From Desulfuromonadaceae bacterium (GTDB lineage: Bacteria > Desulfobacterota > Desulfuromonadia > Desulfuromonadales > Geopsychrobacteraceae), in contig WTCI01000291.1 of NCBI GenBank assembly GCA_013138655.1, forward strand, positions 1 to 14,582: a stretch of DNA of 14,582 nucleotides. Direction: 5' to 3'. Of the stretch, positions 1 to 8,100 are shown in pieces. Both the position numbers and the translations under genes were made by a program. The notes beneath the pieces were generated by a model that saw only the letters and a list, made by a program, of their open reading frames with translations, was not told where the DNA came from and did not search any database. Numbering within the stretch: position 1 is the stretch's first letter; the number at the start of each line of letters is the position of its first letter.

Positions 1-134
1 AAAGCGGTCGGGATAAGACTGCGACGGTGCTTTTCCGAGTAGAGCCACTGGACGAAAAAACGCATGAAAAACATCGCTTGTCCGGCAAAGCCGATGGCCA
101 GGATAAGAATTTCAGTGGTCGACAAATTCATCAT
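1..134 (-). CDS. LAB_N (lipid-A-disaccharide synthase N-terminal domain) membrane protein, 3' part missing
   Basis: Only the first 44 codons lie in the window; the gene continues past the left edge. After the start, the translation has a hydrophobic segment, then GFAGQAMFFMRFFVQW and a following SEK..RSLIP. The G-x-x-GQ-x-x-F-x-x-R-F-x-x-QW-x-x-SE pattern is the hallmark of the LAB_N family (PF07578, COG3952): small multi-helix inner-membrane proteins usually separate from LpxB itself. The family is, as I recall, grouped with PQ-loop/SWEET-like membrane proteins, so a role in lipid or lipid-sugar movement is possible but unproven. The ATG overlaps the stop of the upstream glycosyltransferase by four bases (ATGA at 134-131), which implies translational coupling and a shared job. 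Two adjacent ATG codons (134 and 131) are possible; the first gives the overlap. Family is clear; function is inference. Confidence 0.85.
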   Translation of the reverse strand, partial: MMNLSTTEILILAIGFAGQAMFFMRFFVQWLYSEKHRRSLIPTA

Positions 135-841
135 TTTTCTTCTTTAATCTCAATCGACAGCTGACGGCTCTGCATCCAGCGCACCGCGATCAGATCGTAA
201 AGACCTTCCACTCCCCGGCGCAGGTTGGTGTATTTGGATTCGCCGTACAGCCGGTGGCGATGGTTGACTTTGACCTCGATCACTTTGGCCCCCTCCAGGC
301 GCATCAAGGTCGGCAGGAAACGGTGCAGCCCCTTGTAGATGCGGATCCGCTTCAGCATTTCAGCGTTCATGATTTTCAGCGAACAGCCGGTATCGTGAAT
401 GGTCTCCCGGGTCAGCCAGTTGCGCACGCCATTGCCGATCCGGCTGGCGATTTTTTTTGACCAGCTGTCCTGACGGTAGAAACGCCAGCCATTGACCAGG
501 TCATAATCGCCATAATGCTTGATCATCTGGCGCAGGTCAGCCGGGTCGTTCTGCAGGTCGGCATCCATGGTGATGATAATATCGCCGGTAGCGGCTTGAA
601 AACCGGCATAAAGGGCGGCTGATTGACCGCAATTGCGGACGAAGGAGAGATAGCGGACCGGTTCAATCCGTTCGGCCAAGTCACGAATGAGTGGCAAACT
701 GCCATCCGTGCTGCAGTCATCCACCAGCAAGATTTCGTAATTGTCGGAGAGGTCCGGGGCGACCGCCTGTATTTCTTCTATAAGCCGCGGAATATTTTCT
801 TCCTCGTTGTAGATCGGGACAACGAAGCTGATTTTTTTCAT
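131..841 (-). CDS. Family 2 glycosyltransferase (polyprenyl-phosphate sugar synthase-like, no membrane anchor)
   Basis: A 236-residue GT-A fold enzyme of the DPM1/ArnC/GtrB group. Visible motifs in order: nucleotide-sugar start VVPIYNEEENIPRL (residues 7-20), ILLVDDCSTDGS (37-48, D41/D42), the metal-binding MDAD (D93, D95) followed by LQNDP, and NGWR (117-120). Relatives transfer a sugar from a nucleotide donor to undecaprenyl or dolichyl phosphate on the cytoplasmic face. ArnC and GtrB end in two transmembrane helices; this protein stops after RRGVEGLYDLIAVRW and a charged tail, so it has none. The overlapping LAB_N gene downstream may supply the membrane partner. The start is the ATG at 841 with AGGAG at 856-852, ten bases upstream; a longer form from GTG 877 lacks a good site. 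Sugar and acceptor are unknown. Confidence 0.88.
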   Translation of the reverse strand: MKKISFVVPIYNEEENIPRLIEEIQAVAPDLSDNYEILLVDDCSTDGSLPLIRDLAERIEPVRYLSFVRNCGQSAALYAGFQAATGDIIITMDADLQNDPADLRQMIKHYGDYDLVNGWRFYRQDSWSKKIASRIGNGVRNWLTRETIHDTGCSLKIMNAEMLKRIRIYKGLHRFLPTLMRLEGAKVIEVKVNHRHRLYGESKYTNLRRGVEGLYDLIAVRWMQSRQLSIEIKEEK

Positions 842-891
842 GATTTGACTGCTCCTGTCTGCAGCAAAATAAGACACCTGACGAACCGCGC

Positions 892-921
892 CTTATACCA
901 TGTATTTGTTCCCAAAGTCAG
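892..921 (-). promoter_or_regulatory. Candidate sigma-70 promoter for the GT2/LAB_N pair
   Basis: Reading the minus strand, CTGACT (921-916, 4/6 match to TTGACA) is followed after 18 bases by TATAAG (897-892, 5/6 match to TATAAT). Initiation would fall near 885, giving a leader of roughly 45 bases before the ATG at 841. It faces away from the plus-strand promoter at 939-967, so this 156-base gap serves two divergent genes. Motif match only. Confidence 0.4.
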
Positions 922-938
922 CAAAAAAATCCCCATTC

Positions 939-967
939 TTGACAAGTTACGCTCTTGGCACTACAGT
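939..967 (+). promoter_or_regulatory. Sigma-70 promoter for the PAP2 phosphatase gene
   Basis: A perfect TTGACA (939-944), a 17-base spacer and TACAGT (962-967, 4/6). Initiation is expected near 974, about 24 bases before the GTG start at 998. The consensus -35 and ideal spacing make this the strongest housekeeping promoter seen in the left half of the window. Confidence 0.55.
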
Positions 968-997
968 GCGCTGACCTGTTTTCGCATTGGAGTTGTC

Positions 998-1711
998 GTG
1001 AATGAATCGCTGGTAAAGTCATCGTTGAAAGAACTTCTGCTGCCGTTGGCGGTGTTATTGCTGTTGACCCTGCTGTTTCGCAATACCGACCTGGATATGC
1101 AGATCACACGACATTTCTATCATTCCGGGGAGGGCTGGATCTACGCCGAGCAGTGGTTTTGGATGCTCCTCTATAAGCGTGGGATGATCCCGGGGTTTTT
1201 GCTCGGGCTGGTTGCTTTGCTCTGCCTGTGCCTTGCCTGGAAGCTGCCGAAGCTGCGTCGCCAGTGGCGCTCGTACCTGTTGCTGGTGCTGCTGTTGTTG
1301 ATCGGTCCGGGTCTGCTGGTCAACAGCCTTTTCAAAGATAACTGGGGGCGAACACGGCCGAAGCATGTCATCGAATTCGGTGGCCATCTTCCTTTTATCA
1401 AGATTTGGGATCGGGGCGAGCGGGGGGTCAATAAATCCTTTCCCTCGGGGCATGCCTCGATCGGTTTTTACACCATCGCCCCCTTCTTTGTCCTGCGCCG
1501 CAGACGGAAACGGCTGGCCGGGCTTTTTCTGTGTGGCGGGACCGTTTATGGACTGCTGATGGGATGTGGGCGGATTGCCCAGGGAGGACATTTTCCGAGT
1601 GATGTCGTTTGGGCCTGGGGAATGGTTTACCTGTCCGGGCTGCTGCTCTGTTACCTTCTTAAACCGGAAAAGCCGACAGAAACCCATTTGCGTCCGCCGG
1701 CCCTCACTTAG
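998..1711 (+). CDS. PAP2-family membrane phosphatase (lipid phosphatase, LpxE/LpxF/PgpB-like)
   Basis: A 237-residue integral membrane protein with all three PAP2 signature blocks: KDNWGRTRP (K113, R120, P121), FPSGH (P149-H152) and GRIAQGGHFPSD (R192, nucleophile H198, D202). Several strongly hydrophobic segments surround them, near residues 12-27, 63-82, 93-110, 153-166, 173-189 and 204-221. Members remove phosphate from undecaprenyl pyrophosphate, phosphatidylglycerol phosphate or lipid A on the periplasmic side. The divergent lipid-sugar genes suggest a lipid A or carrier-lipid substrate, but the sequence does not decide between them. The start is GTG 998, preceded five bases upstream by GGAG (989-992); the open frame extends further upstream but into the promoter. 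Its stop lies three bases from the stop of the convergent DUF218 gene. Confidence 0.87.
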   Translation: MNESLVKSSLKELLLPLAVLLLLTLLFRNTDLDMQITRHFYHSGEGWIYAEQWFWMLLYKRGMIPGFLLGLVALLCLCLAWKLPKLRRQWRSYLLLVLLLLIGPGLLVNSLFKDNWGRTRPKHVIEFGGHLPFIKIWDRGERGVNKSFPSGHASIGFYTIAPFFVLRRRRKRLAGLFLCGGTVYGLLMGCGRIAQGGHFPSDVVWAWGMVYLSGLLLCYLLKPEKPTETHLRPPALT

Positions 1712-1714
1712 ACC

Positions 1715-2503
1715 TTACTCTCCCTTTTGCGTTTTTTCGAGTTCCCCCATCAATTTTGCCCAGATCAGGCCGAGCTGCTCGTGCAACCAATACTGCGTCT
1801 TCGCCAGGGTGCGGGCATTCGGAAAAACCCATTTACTTAAGACCGGTTTGCTCTGGTGATGGGTCGGCGCCGGGATCGGCTCTAACCCGGCACGTTTGAA
1901 AAATCCCATGGCTCGTGGCATATGGGCTGCCGTCGTCACCAGAACCAGCGGGTTGCCGGCAAAGTTTTCGGCAATCAGCTGTGCTTCTTCGGCAGTGTCT
2001 TTCGGGCCGGTGAAGGAGAGAATGTCACCCTCCGGGACGCCGAGCGCTAAAGCCAGTTCTTTCATCTTCTCCGCAAAAGAGATCGGATCGGCAGGGGTTC
2101 CGTGATAGCCGGTAAAGATCAGTCTGCTGCCGGGATTGAGTCGGTAAACACGGATTCCCTCAGCCAGCCGGACAATCGCAGTTGGGCTCAGTTCACTGGT
2201 TGGCGGCAGTTTTTCCGATGAAGTCTGGGCGTGACCGAGAACGGCAACATAGTCAGCCGGTGTTTCGCTTGCCTGATAGCTGGGAAACCGTTGTTCCAGC
2301 GGTCCGGTGACCTGGGAGACCAAGGGCGCATAGCTCGAGGTAAACAGCAGCGCCGTTGCCAGCAGGACAAACAGAAACCCCGCCCAGCGGGTTTTTCGCC
2401 GCAGTAGAAAGAGCAGCGCCCAGAGGAGCAGGAGCAGGATGATCGGCAGCGGCATCAACAGGTTTCCGAGGAAATTCTTTGCCAGAAAAAAAGCGTTTTC
2501 CAT
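1715..2503 (-). CDS. ElyC/SanA/YdcF-type DUF218 membrane-anchored protein
   Basis: A 262-residue protein with two N-terminal hydrophobic helices (about 14-34 and 42-58), then an extracytoplasmic DUF218 domain. Recognisable blocks are ADYVAVLG, the SPTAIVRLAEGIRVYRLNP helix, RLIFTGY, a DTAEEAQ motif and LVTTAAHMPRAMGFFKRAG. Family members ElyC and SanA affect envelope integrity and carrier-lipid or peptidoglycan metabolism; the biochemical activity is not settled. The ATG at 2503 shares one base with the stop of the upstream GT39 gene (TGATG) and has GGAG eight bases upstream (2515-2512), so it is translationally coupled. A GTG at 2512 would lengthen it by three residues and lie too close to that site. 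Location beside lipid-sugar transfer genes fits an envelope role. It ends tail-to-tail with the PAP2 gene. Confidence 0.85.
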   Translation of the reverse strand: MENAFFLAKNFLGNLLMPLPIILLLLLWALLFLLRRKTRWAGFLFVLLATALLFTSSYAPLVSQVTGPLEQRFPSYQASETPADYVAVLGHAQTSSEKLPPTSELSPTAIVRLAEGIRVYRLNPGSRLIFTGYHGTPADPISFAEKMKELALALGVPEGDILSFTGPKDTAEEAQLIAENFAGNPLVLVTTAAHMPRAMGFFKRAGLEPIPAPTHHQSKPVLSKWVFPNARTLAKTQYWLHEQLGLIWAKLMGELEKTQKGE

Positions 2504-4245
2504 CAGTTCCACTCCGGCCAGGAAAGCAGGTTTTCACCCCGCCAGAGGTGATATTTACGTTCACCGGCGGCACCGATCGGGATATGTTGTTCTCCCAGGT
2601 CGACAACATTTTCAAAGATTTCAGCCAGGTCTTTCGGAACGTCCTCTTCAGTGTTTTCCAGAATCAGCGCATCCCACCCCAGCTTGTCAACCGGTCCGGG
2701 CCAGAGTTCGTACTGGCTGCTGACGCGCGGTGGGCTCCCCGGCCATTTGTAGGTGATCGGATGCCCAGGTGCATAGAAGGCGACTTCGGCCGGATATTTA
2801 CGTGAGGAGGAGATGACGAAGGTCTCGTCCGGTTGTGGCTGTTTCTGGAGTATTTCGCCGACCTGCTGCCCCAACTCCTGCCAGCCTTTGACCCGATAGG
2901 TCGGATCTTTTTTGCCCAGAGAGAGGAAGCTCAACTCCATGACAAAGGGGAGCAGGTAAGCGATCAGGGTTAAAGCAACGCCAAGTTTCAGGCCGGGGAT
3001 AAACCATTTACGCAACCTGTCGATAAAGCCTGCATTGACCTGTCCACGGCCCCAGGCTGCCAGCAGCAGCAGTCCGGCCGGGTAAAAGGTTGCCGGCCAG
3101 TTGGGATTGATGCTCTGTTTGAAACTGAAACCACTGAAACCGAGCAGGCCGATAGTGCCGAAGATGAACAGGAACCGGACCTGGCGGGATTGTTTGAAAA
3201 ACCGGGGCAGCAGGGAGAGCATCAACAGGATCAACAGTAGCCAGGTGATCGGTGTCAGCAGACCCATCTGGCCACCGATAAATTCACCAAAGGTCTTCAG
3301 GTGATCAAGCATCGTCGTGCCGGCAAGTTCGATGTGATGGGCGGTGTGTTTGAACGTGATCCAGCCGTGGCGGAAGTTCCAGTAGAGCGACGGCAGTAAA
3401 AACAGCAGTGACCCTCCCCAGAGCAGCCAGGGCCAGCGCTGTTTCAGGTGCCCACGATCTTCACCGGAGAACAACAGGTAGAGGATCAGCAACACCGGGA
3501 AGACCAACATCATCTGCTTGCTCAGTGAGCCGAGTCCGATCAGCAGCATCGTCAGCAGCCACCAGTGCAGCTTTGCCCGAGGGGTTTCCAGGGCCCGCCA
3601 GAGGGTATAAAGGGCCAGGCACCAGCAGCAGATCAGCAGGACATCGGTCGCCATGATCAACCCCAGAGCTGCAGCGCCGGGGGTCGCCAGCCATGCGGCA
3701 ACACCCCAGAAGGCGACTTCGGCGTTGAACAGCCGCCGGCCACACAGGTACATTCCGAAAAGTCCGACGGCTCCGAAGACCACGGCCGGTATCCGTACCG
3801 CCTGTGGTGAAATGCCGAGCAGTGTGGTGGAGAGGGCGTTGATCCAGGCGATCATCGGCGGCTTGCTGAAGTAACCGAAATCAAGCCGTCGTGACCAGTC
3901 CCAGTAATAGCTTTCATCCGGGCCGAGATCGAGGGGGACAATATAGAGGTAGCCGAGCCGCAGCAGGGTCACGCAGACCAGCAACAGGGCAAAATAGCTG
4001 TCCCAGCGTATATTGGATGGTTTCATGTCGGGCTTCGGTTCAACCTGCGGGCCCGCAGGCGTGTCAACCGGTGAGTCCGCTGCGTCGGTTTTCTGCTCAT
4101 CCTCCGGATGGGCGACCGAGTCAGCTGTGTCGGTTTTCTGCTCATCCTCTGAAAGGAAGACCGCGTCAATTACTGTGTCGGCTTTCTCCTCAGTTTTTGA
4201 ACTCGGTGTCATTCCGGGCTTTGTGTCGGGAGTTATATCGGTCAT
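2503..4245 (-). CDS. GT39/ArnT-like membrane glycosyltransferase with acidic N-terminal extension
   Basis: A 580-residue polytopic protein. After a polar 75-residue tail, the PMT_2-type core starts with a transmembrane segment (about 84-103) and the first periplasmic loop DLGPDESYYW (D110, E111 in the position of the catalytic acidic pair) followed by YFSKPP (125-130). Many further hydrophobic helices run to about residue 440, then a soluble periplasmic C-terminal domain of about 130 residues. Relatives such as ArnT move a sugar from a polyprenyl phosphate to lipid A or protein on the periplasmic face. The preceding tail is unusual: Thr/Asp/Glu/Lys-rich with two copies of EDEQKTD(T/A)ADS 15 residues apart. 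The ATG at 4245 has only a weak GAAAGA site; M74 at 4026 is the alternative and would drop the tail. Coupled by one base to the DUF218 gene. Confidence 0.85.
   Translation of the reverse strand: MTDITPDTKPGMTPSSKTEEKADTVIDAVFLSEDEQKTDTADSVAHPEDEQKTDAADSPVDTPAGPQVEPKPDMKPSNIRWDSYFALLLVCVTLLRLGYLYIVPLDLGPDESYYWDWSRRLDFGYFSKPPMIAWINALSTTLLGISPQAVRIPAVVFGAVGLFGMYLCGRRLFNAEVAFWGVAAWLATPGAAALGLIMATDVLLICCWCLALYTLWRALETPRAKLHWWLLTMLLIGLGSLSKQMMLVFPVLLILYLLFSGEDRGHLKQRWPWLLWGGSLLFLLPSLYWNFRHGWITFKHTAHHIELAGTTMLDHLKTFGEFIGGQMGLLTPITWLLLILLMLSLLPRFFKQSRQVRFLFIFGTIGLLGFSGFSFKQSINPNWPATFYPAGLLLLAAWGRGQVNAGFIDRLRKWFIPGLKLGVALTLIAYLLPFVMELSFLSLGKKDPTYRVKGWQELGQQVGEILQKQPQPDETFVISSSRKYPAEVAFYAPGHPITYKWPGSPPRVSSQYELWPGPVDKLGWDALILENTEEDVPKDLAEIFENVVDLGEQHIPIGAAGERKYHLWRGENLLSWPEWN
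4084..4149 (-). repeat. 45-bp in-frame tandem repeat in the GT39 N-terminal tail
   Basis: A 21-base word beginning gtcggttttctgctc occurs at 4084-4104 and again, identical, at 4129-4149 (period 45 bases, 15 codons). A third, degraded copy starts near 4177. It encodes the repeated EDEQKTD element of the acidic tail. The identity of the two copies suggests a recent duplication and possible length variation between strains. Confidence 0.8.
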
Positions 4246-4306
4246 GATGTTCTTTCATGTAAGTCAGGAATTAATCCGTCAAAAGTACCGCAGGAAAGCC
4301 GCAGGA

Positions 4307-4963
4307 TCAAGGATTCTGTTGTCGGTAACGGCAACGGGATTGCAGCGGGCAGTTGCTGCAGATTGGTCGTTTGCGGCAACACTCTTTGCCGTGGATGACG
4401 ACCAGGGCGTGATACTCGTTGAACAGAGGCACCTCCTGCGGCAGGCGAGCCATAAAAAAGTCACGGATTTGCGCATATTTTTCAGCCCCTTCGAGGTGTC
4501 CCAACCGCCCGAACAGGCGGCCGGTGTAGGCATCGACAACAAAAGAAGGCCGCTGCCCGGCGTAGAGCAGGATCGAGTCGGCGGTTTCCGGGCCAATCCC
4601 CTTGAGTGTCAACAGTTCCCGGCGGGCAATCGCCAGGGGTTGCTGTAACAGCACCTCCAAGCGGCCCTGATGAAACTGACGCAGATGTTGACAGAAAAGC
4701 TGTAATCGCTCCGCCTTCTGGCGAAAGAATCCGGAAGAACGGATCAGCTGTTCCAGTGATTCTTTATCCAGGGTCAGGATGCTTTCCACCTTCAGCGCCT
4801 CTGCCCGGCGCAAATTGATAATCGCTTTTTCGACGTTACCCCAATTGGTATTCTGGGTCAGAATAGCGCCGATTGCGACCTCGAAAGGCGTCTCGGCCGG
4901 CCACCAGTGACGGTGCCCGTAATGCTCGAGGAGCCGCTGGTAGATCTGCATCAGGTCAGGCAT
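4307..4963 (-). CDS. Endonuclease III-related HhH-GPD DNA glycosylase (COG2231/MagIII-like) with 4Fe-4S cluster
   Basis: A 218-residue base-excision repair protein. The N-terminal ETPFEVAIGAILTQNTNW block (24-41) is typical of the superfamily. The helix-hairpin-helix LKGIGPETADSILLYA (120-135) is followed by FVVDAYTGR, with catalytic D144. The cysteines C195, C202, C205 and C211 have the C-x6-C-x2-C-x5-C spacing of the Nth/MutY iron-sulfur loop. At the position of the Nth lyase lysine (GRKTA) this protein has Glu (E126 in GPETA), so it should be a monofunctional glycosylase rather than an AP lyase. GIGxE(T/S)AD resembles Helicobacter MagIII, a 3-methyladenine glycosylase, but substrate is inferred. 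Start chosen at ATG 4963, matching family N-termini; ATG 5020 or TTG 5023 are possible but have no ribosome site. Confidence 0.85.
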   Translation of the reverse strand: MPDLMQIYQRLLEHYGHRHWWPAETPFEVAIGAILTQNTNWGNVEKAIINLRRAEALKVESILTLDKESLEQLIRSSGFFRQKAERLQLFCQHLRQFHQGRLEVLLQQPLAIARRELLTLKGIGPETADSILLYAGQRPSFVVDAYTGRLFGRLGHLEGAEKYAQIRDFFMARLPQEVPLFNEYHALVVIHGKECCRKRPICSNCPLQSRCRYRQQNP

Positions 4964-4996
4964 GCTGCGTCCCGGATAGGTATCTGTTCTGTTTTG

Positions 4997-5023
4997 TTTA
5001 TAGCTACGGTCAGTGTGCATCAA
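4997..5023 (-). promoter_or_regulatory. Weak candidate promoter for the DNA glycosylase
   Basis: On the minus strand TTGATG (5023-5018) and TATAAA (5002-4997) are separated by 15 bases. If used, transcription starts near 4990, which would exclude the longer ATG 5020/TTG 5023 starts and support ATG 4963. The short spacer makes this tentative. Confidence 0.22.
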
Positions 5024-5059
5024 ATTATCTGTTGTGACCAGCTTGAATCATTTTCCGGT

Positions 5060-5091
5060 AAAAAAAACGGGGCCGTTTTCCAACAGCCCCG
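5060..5091 (-). terminator. Intrinsic terminator of the minor pilin/pilY1 operon
   Basis: On the minus strand CGGGGCTGTT (5091-5082) pairs with AACGGCCCCG (5077-5068), ten base pairs including one U-G wobble, closed by the tetraloop GGAA. Eight T residues (5067-5060) follow directly. It lies 31 bases after the pilY1 stop and separates the pilin operon from the DNA glycosylase. Confidence 0.9.
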
Positions 5092-5122
5092 GAGTTTATG
5101 ACAGAGTAAGGAATTTTCAGCT

Positions 5123-8100
5123 TTAGAAAATCTCTCTCCAATAGGTCATGTTTGTCGAAGGCAGGCCGCCTTTCTTGATATCGTTGTTGTATTCTCCATC
5201 ACCAAACGAGCGGATGCCGCCAGGGGTTCTGATATAGAGGTGCTCATCCTCGACAGTCGGAGCGGTATACAGGTCGCCGACTTCCAACCCGGCATTCCCC
5301 AGATCATCATTGATAACCGATGCCCCGTCATAGGTGAAGGCATAGATACGTCCTTCATTCGGCCCCTCACAGGGATCCTCCGTCTCACCGGTTGCTGTCC
5401 CGAAATAGATTTGTCCGGCGGCGGCAAAGGCCGAAGCGAAAATCCGGTGCCCGGCGGGGAGTTCGAAGAACCATTCCAGGCGGATCGGGGTATTTGAGGC
5501 CACATTTTTGCCCGCCTTGTCATTGTAGGCAAAGAACTGGTAGGTCGTGTTGCCGGTGTCGATGTCTTCATCGTAGTACGGGCTGTCCCCCGTGCCGAAG
5601 AAGATACGCACATTGTAATCAATGGCACCGGTACTGGTGAGGCCATTGTCGACAACCACCGAAGGTGAACCGTAGATCGGATGATAGCGCTGGTTGGGAT
5701 CGACCGTGTTTCCGTCCTCATCGGTGAAATCAACATTGACCAGAACAGTACTCAGATGGCCGGAAGAATTCGGGCTGTCGGGGAAATTGATCTTGTAGAG
5801 ATAGCCCTTGTCGGTGCCGATATAGGCCCGGTCGGTATAACCGTTGCCGTCGCTGTCAACGATGGAGGGTTGCCCTGAGGGAACTCCTCCCCGGCCCGCC
5901 TCAATCGAATCAAGGACGATCTGTTCCAGAACGGTCCCGGTATCAATGTCGACCATATAAACCGAGGGGTAGGCATTAGGGTCGTAGTTCCGGCCGGAGA
6001 CGAAGAAAGCCACCCATTTGGTTTCTGCGGTGCTGATGTCGAATATTCGACCGATCACGGCGACGGCCGGTGAAGAACGGCTGCGGAACAGTTCGGGGTC
6101 GGAAAATTCCCACAGGAATGCAGGAGCAGAGGTATCTGTGACATCGAGGCAGAAAATAGTATCGCCACCGTTCCCTTCCGCGGACAGAATAACGGTCCGC
6201 CATTCTTTGTCGCCATTATCATCAACATCGATATAGACATCGGCCACGGCCGGAGAAGCGTCCACGTAAGCGCGATCTTCGCCGTTGAGAACATTGTTTT
6301 TCAGTCGGGGCAGCAGGTTTGCCGGAATAAACGCCCAGAGTTCTTCACCCGTGCCGTAGTCCGGCGCCGCCAGGCCGAGATCCTGCCAGCGGAAATAGGG
6401 GGGGTCGGTGCTGGTGAGAGAGGCCAGGTAGGTTATCCACCAGCTCTGAACGTCCGCATAATTGCTGACTGAGGCATCCGGCCAGAGGTAATAGCCGCGT
6501 TTTTCTATGACAGCAATTGTTTTCGGATTGTCGCCCCAGCGGAACGCCCCGGTATCGAACGCATGCAGCATACCGTCACGTGAACCGACAACCGCAATGG
6601 TCCGACGATCGGCATTATCTGTCCGGAAACTGTCGTAAGCGGTTCGCTCGGGCAGGGTGATCGATGTGCCGTAATACCAGGCCGGTTTTCCCGGCGGGGT
6701 GACCACCGCCGGAGTGGAGTGATCAATCGGGCCGAGGATTCCTTCTTTCCTGGTTGTTGCACCATCCGCGTAGCCTTGGGTCCAGTTAACCAGCCAGTTA
6801 CCGTCATTGCTGTCAAAATCGTTATCGTTGTCAAAATCGTAGTCGTAGCCTGAACCGTTCAGGTATGAGTCGTCGATGGCGAGAACCGAGTCGGGCGTAT
6901 TCGCTCGGGTGAACTTGAGCAAGTCCCCGGTCAGGACATAAGAGCTGTAGGATGCCGTAATCGCCACATTATTGCCGGGAGCTTCGTTAAAGGTGACGGT
7001 GTATTCACCGGTATAACGATTGATGCTGCCGGTCGCGCCTTGTGACAGAGATCCGATCAAATCGTTAATGTAGAGATCTTCAAAGGTCTCCCGGTTGTCG
7101 GTAATGTTGACTGTGGTTGCCAGCACCGGATGCGAAGCCAGGGTGCCGCTGAAGGTTCTGGTCGTTCCGTCGCCGGTTCCGAGGGATTCGTCGGTCACGG
7201 TTGTAATCGTCATTTGTGGGTATTTTATGACACGGGCACTTGGTTCCTTGTTCTGTAATTCGGTTGCTGCATCCCAGAGTTCTATATAGTCCGTCGCCGT
7301 GGTATCGACCGGATCATAAATGCGCATGGCGCGTAAATGCCCCCGCAGGCTTTTATCGGTCCAGCTGCTTGCCGGGGTTTCATAGCTGGCGTCGAACAGC
7401 AGGTTCCCCTGGATGACCGGTGTTGAACGGGAGACTTCGCCATGGGTTGCCACGCTGGCATCCAGCTGTACATCCACGATGGCCGGCTGGTGGGCTTCGT
7501 TGTCACTGGTGAAATTGGCCCGCCAGATCAGCAGTCTGCCGGAAAGGTTCATTCCGGAAAAATCGATACGCACACTGCGGTAGGTGGTCGCCGGGGAGCC
7601 GGGAGTCCAGCTGTCGGTGATCATCACTCCAGCGGCGGCGAGATCAGTCGAAGTGATCGGGTCGCCATTGTTGTCAAGCGGATAACGTTTGACGATGTCC
7701 CAGTGAGTGATTGTCACCCAGGTGTCCCCACCGTCAATGGAAAGTTCATAGGAAATACTGGATGCGCCATCCCCGGGCATATTGTCGGTGACTTGCAGAG
7801 TGACAGCAGTAAAGTAGGCATCGGTTTCAACCGGTGTGACGGCTTCGGTCCGTAATAATTCTGCACTGCCCCCGGTTTTTCGCTCGATTTGAAAGATCAT
7901 GTCGTTGTGGTCGGTGTCGCCGCCATTCGGTAAGTCTTCCCAGCCCAGCACCCATTCATTCGGTTTGTCGGCCGGGGTTCCGACAATCACGTGGGCAAAC
8001 TGCTCTCCACGGGTAATGGCGAGGGTTTGCGTATCTGTTTCGGTAAAACTCAGGTTGAACAGGCTGCTCAGCCGATCGATAGCTGTTTGCCCCATCCAGT

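Noticed and set aside
1055..1687. Minus-strand open frame of 210 codons
   Set aside because: Antisense to the PAP2 gene; Gln- and Pro-rich without domains or ribosome site.
4013..4648. Plus-strand open frame of 211 codons
   Set aside because: Spans the antisense of two unrelated genes (GT39 and DNA glycosylase); no motif.
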